DNA of 64,000 nt from Stutzerimonas stutzeri (GCF_002890895.1 NZ_POUL01000001.1:558001-622000), one strand, 5' to 3'; positions 16,964 to 26,852 are shown, numbered from the stretch's first letter. The notes: generated by a model from the sequence alone, not told the origin. Program-made: numbers and translations.

Positions 16964-19081
16964 GTGCCATCAAACGCAACCCGTCTATTGCCATTGCTCA
17001 GCCTGCTCGCCGCTCCGGCTGTGTATGCTCAATCCGCCTCCCCGCTTGAACTTCCCGCTACCGCAGTAACCGGTGCCCGCGAAGAAGCAAGCTATAAGCC
17101 GGAAGCGAGCACGACTGCTCTGAAGATCGACGCCCCGCTGCGCGACATTCCGCAGTCGATCAACGTGGTGCCGCAAAGCGTGCTCAGGGATCAGGGCGCC
17201 GATTCTCTGGAAGACGCGCTGAAGAATGTTCCGGGCATCGGCCTGAGCAACGGCGACGGGCAACGCGACCAGGTCACTATCCGAGGCTTCAGTGCGATTG
17301 GCGACCAGTACATCGATGGCATCCGCGATGACGCGCTTTACTACCGGGACATGTCGAATATCGAGCGAGTGGAGGTGCTCAAGGGCCCGGCCGCTGTGCT
17401 CTACGGTCGCGGCTCCTCCGGCGGCCTGATCAACAGCGTGACGAAGAAGCCGACCTTCTCGCCAGAGCAGGAAGTGGGCGTCAGCTTCGACAGCGAAGGA
17501 AAGCGGCGCACACAATTCGATGCTGGCTGGGCGGATCAAGAACAGCAAAACAAGGCGTTTCGGGTGACCGGCGCGCTGGAAGACAGCGACACCTTCCGCG
17601 AGGATGCCTTTCTGGAACGCAAGGCCCTGGCGCCATCGGCCTATTTCCGCCTTTCCGATGACCTCGAAATCAACCTCGGCGCGTCGTATCTGTATGACAA
17701 ACGTCTGATCGACTTCGGTATTCCCGCACTCAACGGCCGCCCCGTCGATGTGGACCGCGACAAGCGCTTCGGTTCTGCCGATGCGAGCCAGGACTATACC
17801 CGCAGCGAAGTCTTCTCGCTGACAGCGGGCATCGATTACCGCATCAATGACGCCTTCACGTTGAGCAATACCAGCCGCTACTACCACTACGATCTGGACC
17901 GTAACAACACCCTGGCACACACCGATGCCAACCGCTTCGTTACCGCTCCGGACGGCAGCCTGCTGGTCAAGCTCAAGCGTGGCAACGTCCAGCGTAAGGA
18001 AGATGGCTGGTTCAACCAGACCGAGCTCAAGCAGAACGCGGTCTTTGCCGGCATGAACCATCAACTGCTCTACGGCGTTGAGTTTGGCCGCCAGGAAAAG
18101 GATCAGCAGTTCTACAACCAGAACGACGTCGCGCGGGTGCCGGTGTATGGCGATACGCTGCTGCCGGTGCCTTCCCAGGCCAATCAGAAGACGGGGGACG
18201 GCCTCAATACTCAGGAAACCACGGGCATCTACATCCAGGACCTGATCGAACTGTCGCCACACTGGAAAGCGCTGCTGGGCGTGCGCTACGACGAGTTCGA
18301 CCAGTCCTTCCGCAATGACCTCGATAACAAGGCCGAACTGGAACGTACCGATTACACCCTCAGCCCGCGCGCGGGTCTGGTCTGGCAGCCGGATGACATG
18401 CAGTCCTACTACCTGTCGGTCAGCCGTTCCTATCAGCCGTCGGGCGAGATGTTCCAGGTCAGTACGACCAACGTTGAGCTGGACCCGGAAGAAACCACGA
18501 ACTACGAGATCGGCGCCAAATGGAACCTGTTGCAGGACCGGCTCACGCTGACCGCAGCGGTATTCCGTCTAGAGCGTACCCAGATCAAAACTACCGATCC
18601 GGTCAACCCGGCCAAGCTGGTACTGGCGGGTGAGCAGCGCACCGACGGCTTCGAAGCCACCTTCATGGGTCAGGTCTCGGACAAGTGGCAGCTGTATGGT
18701 GGCTACGCCTTCCTGGATGCCGAAATCACCAAGTCGAACAGCAATACCAACGGTGTCGACAACGAAGGTCAGGTCCCGACGCTCACGCCACGCCACAGCG
18801 CCAACCTGTGGGCGGTGCGCTCACTCGACACCAACTGGCGCGTCGGCATGGGCGCCAACTACGTCGGCAGCCGATACACCGCGCTGGACAACGATACCGA
18901 GCTACCCGGCTACACCACCGTCGACGCGGCGCTGTTCTATGAGCAACCCAAGTGGGATGCGGCACTGCGTCTGTTCAACGTGTTCGACAAGGAGTATTAC
19001 GCCTCGGCGCACGGCTCTGTCGACCTGTTCACCCCCGGCGCGCCACGCACTCTAGAGCTGAGCGCCAACTACCGGTTCTAA
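16964..19081 (+). CDS. TonB-dependent siderophore receptor (Fiu/BfrD-like)
   Basis: A 705-residue outer-membrane receptor. The GTG start is followed by a signal peptide (residues 1-23, VYAQS). A plug domain spans about 50-160 with DIPQSINVVPQSVLRDQG, VTIRGFSAIGDQYIDGI and RVEVLKGPAAVLYGRGSSGG. The C-terminal 22-strand beta-barrel ends in NYRF with the terminal Phe needed for barrel assembly. The plug sequence resembles catecholate/hydroxamate receptors such as Fiu and BfrD; the ligand is not certain. A Fur box lies just upstream. No siderophore synthesis or uptake genes are adjacent, suggesting use of a foreign siderophore. Confidence 0.9.
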   Translation: MPSNATRLLPLLSLLAAPAVYAQSASPLELPATAVTGAREEASYKPEASTTALKIDAPLRDIPQSINVVPQSVLRDQGADSLEDALKNVPGIGLSNGDGQRDQVTIRGFSAIGDQYIDGIRDDALYYRDMSNIERVEVLKGPAAVLYGRGSSGGLINSVTKKPTFSPEQEVGVSFDSEGKRRTQFDAGWADQEQQNKAFRVTGALEDSDTFREDAFLERKALAPSAYFRLSDDLEINLGASYLYDKRLIDFGIPALNGRPVDVDRDKRFGSADASQDYTRSEVFSLTAGIDYRINDAFTLSNTSRYYHYDLDRNNTLAHTDANRFVTAPDGSLLVKLKRGNVQRKEDGWFNQTELKQNAVFAGMNHQLLYGVEFGRQEKDQQFYNQNDVARVPVYGDTLLPVPSQANQKTGDGLNTQETTGIYIQDLIELSPHWKALLGVRYDEFDQSFRNDLDNKAELERTDYTLSPRAGLVWQPDDMQSYYLSVSRSYQPSGEMFQVSTTNVELDPEETTNYEIGAKWNLLQDRLTLTAAVFRLERTQIKTTDPVNPAKLVLAGEQRTDGFEATFMGQVSDKWQLYGGYAFLDAEITKSNSNTNGVDNEGQVPTLTPRHSANLWAVRSLDTNWRVGMGANYVGSRYTALDNDTELPGYTTVDAALFYEQPKWDAALRLFNVFDKEYYASAHGSVDLFTPGAPRTLELSANYRF

Positions 19082-19104
19082 GTGGTTTCGAGTAGCTGAA
19101 ATTA

Positions 19105-19140
19105 GCGAGACGCTTATCGATAAGCGCCTCGTTTCATTTC
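19105..19140. terminator. Terminator after the TonB receptor
   Basis: A hairpin with arms around CGCTTATC/GATAAGCG (flanked by GAGA/CCTC) lies 25 bases after the receptor stop and is followed by GTTTCATTT. It probably ends the receptor transcript; the convergent hrpA gene ends at 19223. Confidence 0.65.
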
Positions 19141-19222
19141 GTCGCCTGTATTACCGCCTGCCCTACCCGGCCAGCTCACGACGGCGATTCTGAAGAACAA
19201 CTGAAGCTGTAACACTCAACAG

Positions 19223-22200
19223 TCAAGCCTCCACCTGACTCCACTGCTTGTTCAATCGCTTGTCCGACACCGCCATCTTTGTCCCCAGCTGCTGCGCCCA
19301 GAGCGATACGCGGTATTCCTCCAGCATCCAGCGGTAAGCCGTCAGTTCGGGGTCGCGTTTGCCTTCCTGCTGGTGCTTCTTCAGTCGCGCCTGGTACTGC
19401 TCCCAGTAGCCGGCCAACTCGCCGGACCACACGCGGTCACGCTGAAGCTGAGAACCGATCTTCTCGAAGCGTTGCTCGCCAGCCTTGAGGTAGCGTGGAT
19501 ATTCCTTCAACCACTCACCCGGTGTTTCGCGCACGAAGCCCGGACAGACCAAATTGGCCAGCTGCGCCTTGATGTCGTTCAGCGCCACCGCCTGAGCCAG
19601 GTCGATCTTGCCTTTGAAGCGTTTCTGCAGCCCGTGCCAGAGCTTGAGAATGTCCAGTGTTAGGCGCGCCAGCCGTTCGGCATGCGTCGCCCAGTCACCG
19701 CGCTTGCGCTCGGCCAGTGACGCCAGCGCAGCGCCATCGCGTGGCAGCTGGGCTTCGCCGTCGAGGATGCAGCTATCGAGGCTGGCCAGCAGGATGTCCT
19801 CGACCAGTGCATCGATTTTGCCCATGTCGCGATAGAGCAGCGCCAGCTCGGTGAGGCCTGGCAGTTTGTTGCGCAGGTACTTCGCCGGCTCGGCCAGTTG
19901 TTGCAGCAACAAACGCTGCAGAGCGCGGCGATGCTGATAATCGGCCTCGGCCTGGGTCGGGAAACGGCCTTCCTTGACCACCCCACCCTCCTCGACCAGT
20001 GCGGGATAGACCGTCATCGACAAGCCGGCCATCTTCGCCTGAGCCTTCTCGGCCACCTGAGCGAACCCTTTGGCCTCGACCGGTTTCTGTTCGGCCTTCT
20101 GCTGCGGCGGCACCAATGCGGCCTGGCTGGCTTCGCTGAAGCGTGCCGTCAGTTCGGCCAGATCACGGCCTTCTCCGAGGAACTTCCCACGGGCGTCGAC
20201 CACCTCGATGTTCATCTTCAGATGGCTTTCGAGCCCCACGGCCGCTTCCGCCCAGGCATCGTCCGACACCCGGGCACCGGTCATGCGCAGCAGCTCGCGG
20301 CCCAGCGCATCCGGCAGTGCGCCGTCGGCGAAGGTGATTTTCGACAGCGCGGCCTTAACGAAGTCCGGCACCGGGACGAAGTTCTTGCGGATCGCCTTGG
20401 GCAAGTTGCGCACCAGTGCCACGGCCTTGGCCTCGATCAACCCCGGCACCAGCCAGTCGAGCCGCTCGGCACGCAGTTGCGGCAGCAGCGGCGCAGGCAC
20501 ACGCAGCGTCACGCCATCGCGCGGGTGGTTGGGTTCGAAATGGTACTCCAGCGGCAGCTGCAGTTCGCCAATACGCAGATGGTCCGGGTACTGCGCCGCG
20601 GTGACTTCGCTGGCGTCACGCGCCAGGACATCCTCATCGCGCATGACCAAGAGCTGCGGGTTCTTCTGACTTTCACGCTTGTACCAGGTCTCGAAGCTCG
20701 CGGTCTGGTAGATGTCTTGCGGCACGCGCGCGTCGTAATAGGCGAACAGCGTGTCCTCGTCGGCAATGATGTCGCGGCGACGGGCCTTGGCTTCCAGCTC
20801 GTCAAACAGCTCCAGCAGCTCGCGATTGGCGGTGAGCGCCTTGGCGCGGCTGTGCATCTCGCCGCGCACTAGGCCCTCGCGTATAAACAGTTCACGCGCA
20901 GCGGCCGGATCGATGGGACCGAAATGCACCGGCCGCCGCGCCACGACGATCATGCCGTACAGGGTGACCTGTTCAAAGGCGACCACCTGCCCGCGCTTCT
21001 TCTCCCAGTGCGGCTCGAAGTGGTTGGTCTTGATCAGGTGCTTGGCCAGCGGCTCGATCCAGTCAGGCTCGATCTTCGCGACCATGCGCGCGAACAGCTT
21101 GGTGGTTTCGACCAGCTCGGCCGCCATGATCCAGTTGGGCTTCTTGCGGCCTATAACGCTGGAGGGATGCACCCAAAAACGTCGCTGGCGGGCACCGAGA
21201 AAATCGCCCTCCTCGGTCTTGTGCCCGACCTGGCTGAGCAGCCCGGACAGGATCGCCTTGTGCACCGCCGCGTAGCTTTTGGCTTTCTGCGCGGCCTCGC
21301 TGGCTTCGGCTTGCTGGGCCAGCTTGACGTTGACCTTTTTGTCCTTCGTCAGAGCGGGTCTGTCGGTGGAAGAGGCTTCGCCGTCTTCCACCCTACTGAG
21401 ATCCGCAGCTTGAGCGGACTTCGCATTGCGAGACTCGGCGTGCTGGCGATCCTGACGCTGTGGTAACCGCTCATCCGCGGGCTGGCTGCCACGGTTCTGC
21501 GCGCTATCGTTGAGCTTCAGCTCCCGCACGATCAACGTCAGCTGGCGATGCGCATCCCGCCACTCGCGAAGCCGCAGATAGTTGAGAAAGTTCTTCCGAC
21601 ACCAGGTGCGCAGCGGGTTGGAACCGAGCGCTTGGCGCTGCTCCTCGAAACCGCGCCAGAGATTGATCAGTGCCGCGAAATCCGAGTCCGGATCCTTCCA
21701 CTGCGCGTGGGCCTGGTCGGCCTGTTGCTGACGATCAGCCGGGCGCTCGCGCACGTCCTGTACCGACAGTGCGCTGGCGACGATCAGCACCTCGGCGACG
21801 CTGCCCATCTTCGCCGCTTCCAGCAGCATGCGCCCAAGCCGTGGGTCGATGGGCAGGCGCGCCAGCTGCCGGCCCAAGGGGGTCAGCTGGTTCTCGCGAT
21901 TGACCGCCGACAGCTCCTGCAACAGGTTGAAGCCATCGCTGATGGCTTTGCCGTCCGGCGGCTCGATAAAGGGGAAATCCTCGATCTGGCCGAGGCGCAG
22001 ATGAAGCATCTGCAAGATGACGGCCGCAAGGTTGGTGCGCAGAATCTCCGGATCGGTGAATTCCGGCCGGCTGAGAAAATCCTCCTCGCCGTACAACCGG
22101 ATGCAGATCCCCGGCTCGACCCGACCGCATCGACCCTTGCGCTGGTTGGCGCTGGCCTGGGACACCGCCTCGATCGGTAGCCGCTGCACCTTGGCGCGGT

Positions 22201-23362
22201 AGCTGTAACGACTGATGCGCGCCGTACCCGAATCGATCACGTAGCGGATGCCGGGCACGGTCAACGAGGTTTCAGCAACGTTGGTCGCCAGCACGATTTT
22301 GCGGCCGGCCGCGGGCCGGAAAATCTTCTGCTGCTCGGCGGGCGTCAGCCGTGCATACAGGGGCAGCACCTCAGTGAATTTCAGGTTGGCCTTGCGCAGC
22401 ACCTCCGCCGCATCGCGGATTTCCCGCTCACCCGGCAGGAACACCAGCACGTCGCCGGGGCGCTTGCCGATGCTGCGCTCGTGGGCGTCGATCTCGTCCA
22501 GCGCGGCCAGAATGCCTTGGTCGACGGTGAGGTCATCCTCAACGCGGTTGCCGTCCTCATCGGTTTCGGCGGCCAGCGGGCGATACCAGGTGTCGACCGG
22601 AAAGGTGCGCCCCGAGACTTCAACGATCGGCGCACCATTGAAATGCTCGGAGAAGCGCTCAAGGTCGATGGTCGCCGAGGTGATGATGACCTTCAGGTCG
22701 GGCCGGCGCGGCAGCAGCGTCTTGAGGTAGCCAAGCAAGAAGTCGATATTGAGGCTGCGTTCATGGGCCTCGTCGACGATGATGGTGTCGTAGCGTTCGA
22801 GGAAGCGATCGTGCTGGGTTTCGGCCAGGAGGATGCCGTCGGTCATCAGCTTGATCAGCGAGCTGTCCTTGCTCTGATCCTCGAAGCGCACCTGATAACC
22901 CACCAGCTCACCCAGCGGCGTGCCGATCTCCTCGGCAACCCGTGTGGCAACGCTGCGCGCAGCCAACCGACGCGGTTGAGTATGCCCGATCAGGCCATGC
23001 ACACCCCGTCCGATCTCCAGACAGATCTTCGGCAGCTGAGTGGTCTTGCCTGAGCCGGTTTCACCCGCAATCACCAGCACCTGATGCTTTTCCAGCGCAG
23101 CCTTGATCTCGTCGCGCTTAGCGGCAATCGGCAGGCTGTCGTCGTAGCGCATGACCGGCACACTCTGGCGCCGCGCCTCGACCTTGGCCGCTGAAGCTTG
23201 AAAGCGCTCAAGCCACTGAGCGAGGCGTTCCTCGTCAATCGGGGCGGCACCGGCTTTTTTGCGCAGGTCGTGCAGCTGACGACGCAAGCGATGACGGTCG
23301 GCGTACATCGCCTGGTCAAGATTTTTCAGGAGTTGTTCAAATACTGGTGTTGCGTCGGTCAT
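19223..23362 (-). CDS. hrpA: ATP-dependent RNA helicase HrpA, with linker insertion
   Basis: A 1379-residue DEAH-box RNA helicase (E. coli HrpA is about 1300). The core has Walker A AGETGSGKTTQ, VDEAHERSLN, the SAT motif ITSATID and QRKGRCGRVEPG, followed by the OB-fold and long HrpA C-terminal domain. HrpA rescues stalled ribosomes on mRNA. The ATG at 23362 starts MTDATPVFEQ, like homologues; upstream codons lack family character. Between KLNDSAQN and YAAVHKAILSG there is an extra charged stretch of roughly 65 residues (about 640-705). It contains an in-frame palindrome at 21365-21392 and looks like an inserted repeat. Confidence 0.93.
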   Translation of the reverse strand: MTDATPVFEQLLKNLDQAMYADRHRLRRQLHDLRKKAGAAPIDEERLAQWLERFQASAAKVEARRQSVPVMRYDDSLPIAAKRDEIKAALEKHQVLVIAGETGSGKTTQLPKICLEIGRGVHGLIGHTQPRRLAARSVATRVAEEIGTPLGELVGYQVRFEDQSKDSSLIKLMTDGILLAETQHDRFLERYDTIIVDEAHERSLNIDFLLGYLKTLLPRRPDLKVIITSATIDLERFSEHFNGAPIVEVSGRTFPVDTWYRPLAAETDEDGNRVEDDLTVDQGILAALDEIDAHERSIGKRPGDVLVFLPGEREIRDAAEVLRKANLKFTEVLPLYARLTPAEQQKIFRPAAGRKIVLATNVAETSLTVPGIRYVIDSGTARISRYSYRAKVQRLPIEAVSQASANQRKGRCGRVEPGICIRLYGEEDFLSRPEFTDPEILRTNLAAVILQMLHLRLGQIEDFPFIEPPDGKAISDGFNLLQELSAVNRENQLTPLGRQLARLPIDPRLGRMLLEAAKMGSVAEVLIVASALSVQDVRERPADRQQQADQAHAQWKDPDSDFAALINLWRGFEEQRQALGSNPLRTWCRKNFLNYLRLREWRDAHRQLTLIVRELKLNDSAQNRGSQPADERLPQRQDRQHAESRNAKSAQAADLSRVEDGEASSTDRPALTKDKKVNVKLAQQAEASEAAQKAKSYAAVHKAILSGLLSQVGHKTEEGDFLGARQRRFWVHPSSVIGRKKPNWIMAAELVETTKLFARMVAKIEPDWIEPLAKHLIKTNHFEPHWEKKRGQVVAFEQVTLYGMIVVARRPVHFGPIDPAAARELFIREGLVRGEMHSRAKALTANRELLELFDELEAKARRRDIIADEDTLFAYYDARVPQDIYQTASFETWYKRESQKNPQLLVMRDEDVLARDASEVTAAQYPDHLRIGELQLPLEYHFEPNHPRDGVTLRVPAPLLPQLRAERLDWLVPGLIEAKAVALVRNLPKAIRKNFVPVPDFVKAALSKITFADGALPDALGRELLRMTGARVSDDAWAEAAVGLESHLKMNIEVVDARGKFLGEGRDLAELTARFSEASQAALVPPQQKAEQKPVEAKGFAQVAEKAQAKMAGLSMTVYPALVEEGGVVKEGRFPTQAEADYQHRRALQRLLLQQLAEPAKYLRNKLPGLTELALLYRDMGKIDALVEDILLASLDSCILDGEAQLPRDGAALASLAERKRGDWATHAERLARLTLDILKLWHGLQKRFKGKIDLAQAVALNDIKAQLANLVCPGFVRETPGEWLKEYPRYLKAGEQRFEKIGSQLQRDRVWSGELAGYWEQYQARLKKHQQEGKRDPELTAYRWMLEEYRVSLWAQQLGTKMAVSDKRLNKQWSQVEA
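21365..21392. repeat. REP-like palindrome inside hrpA
   Basis: Arms GGTGGAAGA and TCTTCCACC (9 bp, perfect) surround GGCTTCGCCG. The layout resembles short palindromic repeats found between genes in Pseudomonas, but here it is read in frame as residues about 658-667 of HrpA, inside the lineage-specific linker. Confidence 0.7.
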
Positions 23363-23615
23363 GAACAGCCATGGTGATCGTCTGGAAAGTGGACATTGTC
23401 GCAGATTGGTATAGGAGCCGACACGCCACGCGGACCGCAACCAAACCCTCCTGTTCCCTTGAGGCCTCTTATTTCTGGCGCCAAAAATGCGAACAATATC
23501 TCAAAGTAGAAGCGGCGCAAGCTTTTTACTGCCCACCCGTCGTTAACAAATAGCCGTATGCCAGCACTGATTCATAGAATCGCCGCCTCAAAACGCCCTC
23601 AAAAGGATTTGTACC

Positions 23616-24314
23616 GTGAAATTGCTCAGACCCTTGTTCCTGCTCCTGACCGCTGCCTGGCTTACTGGCTGTGCCTCTCCTCAGCTTCCCATCGCGCTTG
23701 AAGACACCTTGTGGAGCGAGCGCGATAAGACGATTGGCGTCGCCATCGTTGAACTGCCCAAACCTACGGCTCAGCTCACTGGCAACCAGGGTTTGCTGGA
23801 CCTGGCGATCAACACCGGACTGGCGGCCGGCCTGCGTAGCAAGGTCGAAACGTGGGAGCTCGTTGGTATGGAAACCGTTCCGCAGCAGCTGGTAGATGAA
23901 CTGAGTACCCGCGGCTACAAAGCAAAGGTGCTCTCACCAATCAAGCTTTCCGAATTCAAGGAAAACAGTGCCAAGCTCGGCTACGCCAAGTACGACTTCA
24001 CCCCGCTACGCCAGCAGCAGCTGGACAAGCTGATCCTGATCACCCTGCATGTCGCGGGCACACAGCGCAGCTACTATTCAGTCATCCCGACAAGCGACCC
24101 GCTGACTCAGGTTGGCGGCCTGACTCAGGTCATCGACCTGACGGACAACCGCCTGGCGTTCTACCAGAGCTTCGCTTCGGTTCGTGCTGCTGATGGCGAA
24201 TGGGACGAGGGCCCGGACTATCCGAACCTGACCAACGCGTTCTACCAGGCACTGGACGAGAGCGAGCAGAGCATCCTGGCACCCTTCCGTGCCCAAACGC
24301 TCAGCGCCCAATGA
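23616..24314 (+). CDS. Putative lipoprotein, 232 aa
   Basis: A lipoprotein with signal LFLLLTAAWLTGC, lipidated at Cys-19. The rest is soluble and periplasmic, with no recognised domain; a YDFTPLRQQQLDKLILITLHVAG segment suggests an alternating beta/alpha fold. The start is GTG at 23616 with AAAAGGA 7-8 bases upstream. Its stop overlaps the next gene (ATGA), and both encode lipoproteins, so they probably act together at the envelope. Confidence 0.75.
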   Translation: MKLLRPLFLLLTAAWLTGCASPQLPIALEDTLWSERDKTIGVAIVELPKPTAQLTGNQGLLDLAINTGLAAGLRSKVETWELVGMETVPQQLVDELSTRGYKAKVLSPIKLSEFKENSAKLGYAKYDFTPLRQQQLDKLILITLHVAGTQRSYYSVIPTSDPLTQVGGLTQVIDLTDNRLAFYQSFASVRAADGEWDEGPDYPNLTNAFYQALDESEQSILAPFRAQTLSAQ

Positions 24315-25204
24315 TCGAGCGAGTGCCGTTACTGGTACTACTTCTGGCGCTTGCAGCCTGCAGCACGCCCGACACATTGCGCCCACATATCGACCAAGAC
24401 CCCGCCGCGCTGCTCAAGGCTAACGGCTACCGAATCGAGGTTGAGGTCAGCGACGCACGACTGGTACAGGGCGATGTACTGGTCGATGGCCAAAGAATGC
24501 TCGATCACTCACGCACCTCGGCCCCGATGGTACAAGCCTCGGGCGCGAGCAACTCGATGGGAGCGTCGGCCGCAGGCGTGATGATCGGCGGTCTATTGGT
24601 CAGTCAGCTGAACAAGACCCGAGTACAAAGCCATGCGCAAAACGAGGCCGACCAGCTAATCGCACCGTTACGCCTGGCTACAGCCGGAACGGGGCTGGGC
24701 CAATGGTTCGAGCAGCAGTTGCGTGACGAACTGGCGTGTGCATCTCTCGGCAAGGTCGTGCACGACAGCCCCTATCTGATGCGCTTCGAGCCCCAGGCCG
24801 AACTTGGCCAAGCACTCGACAGCATACGGCTGATCACCGAGGTCACGCTCAGCTTCGGTCGCGAAGTGCTTTACAGGGGTCGAATAGAAGTATTAGACGC
24901 AGCAGCCTGGAAGCCCGACTCGACAGCTTCCGTCGGTCTGGAGCCCTGGCTGGCTGACCAGGGACAGCCTTACCGAAACGCACTGCAGGCTGGAGTCAGC
25001 GAGATGCTTCGCGTGCTCGCTCTCGACCTTGAGTCGCAGCACTTTGCCGGTGCTACGGCTGTAGAACAGACGCTCAGGTACGCACTTGGCACGGGGCGCT
25101 TCGTGGAACGCGGACGACTGCTCGCCGACGACGGTCAGCGCGCCTTGTTCATGGATCTTCGGGGCTGGCTGAAATCGGTACCGCTTCAGACCGCCGCTCG
25201 CTGA
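24311..25204 (+). CDS. Putative lipoprotein coupled to the previous one, 297 aa
   Basis: A second lipoprotein, lipidated at Cys-17 (LLALAACS). Residues 85-105 (SMGASAAGVMIGGLLVS) form a glycine-rich hydrophobic stretch that could insert in or contact a membrane. The ATG at 24311 overlaps the upstream TGA by 4 bases. Although similar in role to its neighbour, it shows no clear sequence relation to it. A strong bidirectional terminator follows immediately. Function unknown. Confidence 0.75.
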   Translation: MIERVPLLVLLLALAACSTPDTLRPHIDQDPAALLKANGYRIEVEVSDARLVQGDVLVDGQRMLDHSRTSAPMVQASGASNSMGASAAGVMIGGLLVSQLNKTRVQSHAQNEADQLIAPLRLATAGTGLGQWFEQQLRDELACASLGKVVHDSPYLMRFEPQAELGQALDSIRLITEVTLSFGREVLYRGRIEVLDAAAWKPDSTASVGLEPWLADQGQPYRNALQAGVSEMLRVLALDLESQHFAGATAVEQTLRYALGTGRFVERGRLLADDGQRALFMDLRGWLKSVPLQTAAR

Positions 25205-25207
25205 TGT

Positions 25208-25241
25208 GAAAGACCGCGCCGGGCAGCCGGCGCGGTCTTTC
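25208..25241. terminator. Bidirectional terminator
   Basis: A perfect 15-bp stem with arms starting GAAAGACCGCGCCGG around a GCAG loop lies between the convergent lipoprotein and M28 peptidase genes. It carries short A- and T-tracts on both sides, so it should serve both. Confidence 0.85.
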
Positions 25242-25247
25242 AAACCG

Positions 25248-26852
25248 TCAGCGGATCCAATGACCCCAACGAGACTTCTCCTGCACCTGCTGGATGCGCA
25301 TGGCGCCGATGCTCTGCTCGGCCGCCGCCGCTATCTCGTCGTCGATCATCTTGGTCGACAGGGACAGCCAGCTGGTCGCGAAGGCCAAAGCATCGCCGTG
25401 CAGCTCCAGCGCCTCGGTCGAGAGGTTGCTGAGGTCGTCGCATTCGTTGTGGTAACACGGATCGTACGCTTGTCCGGCCGCACCTCCGTAACGCTGCGCC
25501 TGCTCCTCGGTCTTGATGTCTTCAGCACCGGTAAACAGCCCGCCAAAGGCGATACCGTCATCGAAGAACTGGGCATAGTCGGAGCGGAAGTCGATCTCGG
25601 TGCCTTCGGATGGCGCGTTGCGCAACTGGAAGTAGGAGCGGAACAGACGCTCGATGGCTCCCGAGCCAGGAGGACCTTGCAGGCCAAAGTCAGAGCCATC
25701 GCCGTCATAGATGAAGTTCGCGTAATTCGGCGAGCCGATCATGTCGACGTTCAGATAGGCCTTGATCTGCTCCTTCTCCTCCTCCGGCAATTGGTTGACG
25801 TAGTAAGTCGAGCCGACCAGCCCCGACTCCTCGGCACCCCACCAGGCGAAGCGCACCTTGTTCAGCGGATAGGCCCTGCTCATCAGCGTTGCCATTTCCA
25901 GTAGCGCGGCACTGCCGGAGCCGTTGTCGTTGATCCCTGGCCCTTCGAACACCGAATCCAGATGCGCACCGACCATCACGACATTGTCAGGATCGCCCCG
26001 CCGGGTCTCGGCCAGCACGTTGTAGGTTTCGGTCCGCTCGCGGACCACGTCGACGTTCATGCTCAGCTGCAACCCATCGGTCTCAGCCCAGGTCACGCCA
26101 TTTTCATAGGTGGAGAACAGCACCGGGATGCCACCCTCATAGTCCTCACCCAGTGTGGCAACCAAAAGCCCCTTGCGGTCCTCGGTATCGCCCTGATTGA
26201 AGATGATCGCACCCGCTGCCCCGGCCGAAGCGGCATTGGTTGCCTTCTGGCCGAACGCGCAAGCGCCGCGTTGCATCAGTGCAATGGCGCCAGCTGGGAA
26301 GCCTGCAAAGTCTTCCGGTTCACATCCGCTGGTAGAGGTATTACCGAGGCCGAGGGAGAGGTCCACCGGAACGACCGGCGCGGTTACGGTCCCGGGGTCG
26401 GTCTGATCGGCATAGGTGAAGTCTTCCTCCCAGGTGTACTGCACAGCCTGCGGCGCGACCGCAGCGAGTGAACCTGGCCCCTCGGGGTAGAACGCGAGGA
26501 AGGGGAAGGTCTGCACCCGTACCCGGTAACCGGCGCGCTCGAGCGTGGTGCGTACGTAATCGACCGATGCCTGATAACCAGGCTGACCGGACGCGCGATT
26601 GCCATTGTTCAGGGAGGCGATGTCCTGCAGCTGCTGCAGGTGCGTCATGACGTTACTCGCCTGCATACAGCGAGGCAGCCCGAGCGGCGAACCTACCAGC
26701 AGCGGCGAGCGGCAAACCCGTGAGTCGGGCTTGCCAGGGCTCCAGTAATCATCGAACGCAGCGATGTCCGAAGTGGGCGCGGCGAGTGCTGCGGTGGAAG
26801 CCAGTAAAGCGAAAGAAGCAACTACCCGACGTGCATTGTTTTTCTTTTGCAT
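25248..26852 (-). CDS. Secreted M28 leucyl aminopeptidase (PaAP-like)
   Basis: A 534-residue zinc aminopeptidase very similar in layout to the P. aeruginosa secreted aminopeptidase PaAP (PA2939). A signal peptide occupies residues 1-24 (AALAAPTS). A protease-associated (PA) insert domain holds CEPEDFAGFPAGAIALMQRG. The catalytic zinc motifs are GAHLDSVFEGPGINDNGSGSA, WWGAEESGLVG and YLNVDMIGSPNY. It should trim N-terminal residues from extracellular peptides. The ATG at 26852 has AAGGA 9 bases upstream. In P. aeruginosa the homologue is under quorum control; no such operator is evident here. Confidence 0.92.
   Translation of the reverse strand: MQKKNNARRVVASFALLASTAALAAPTSDIAAFDDYWSPGKPDSRVCRSPLLVGSPLGLPRCMQASNVMTHLQQLQDIASLNNGNRASGQPGYQASVDYVRTTLERAGYRVRVQTFPFLAFYPEGPGSLAAVAPQAVQYTWEEDFTYADQTDPGTVTAPVVPVDLSLGLGNTSTSGCEPEDFAGFPAGAIALMQRGACAFGQKATNAASAGAAGAIIFNQGDTEDRKGLLVATLGEDYEGGIPVLFSTYENGVTWAETDGLQLSMNVDVVRERTETYNVLAETRRGDPDNVVMVGAHLDSVFEGPGINDNGSGSAALLEMATLMSRAYPLNKVRFAWWGAEESGLVGSTYYVNQLPEEEKEQIKAYLNVDMIGSPNYANFIYDGDGSDFGLQGPPGSGAIERLFRSYFQLRNAPSEGTEIDFRSDYAQFFDDGIAFGGLFTGAEDIKTEEQAQRYGGAAGQAYDPCYHNECDDLSNLSTEALELHGDALAFATSWLSLSTKMIDDEIAAAAEQSIGAMRIQQVQEKSRWGHWIR

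Noticed and set aside
16985..18262. 425-codon antisense frame in the TonB receptor
   Set aside because: Shadow of the receptor frame; no domain and an atypical residue mix.
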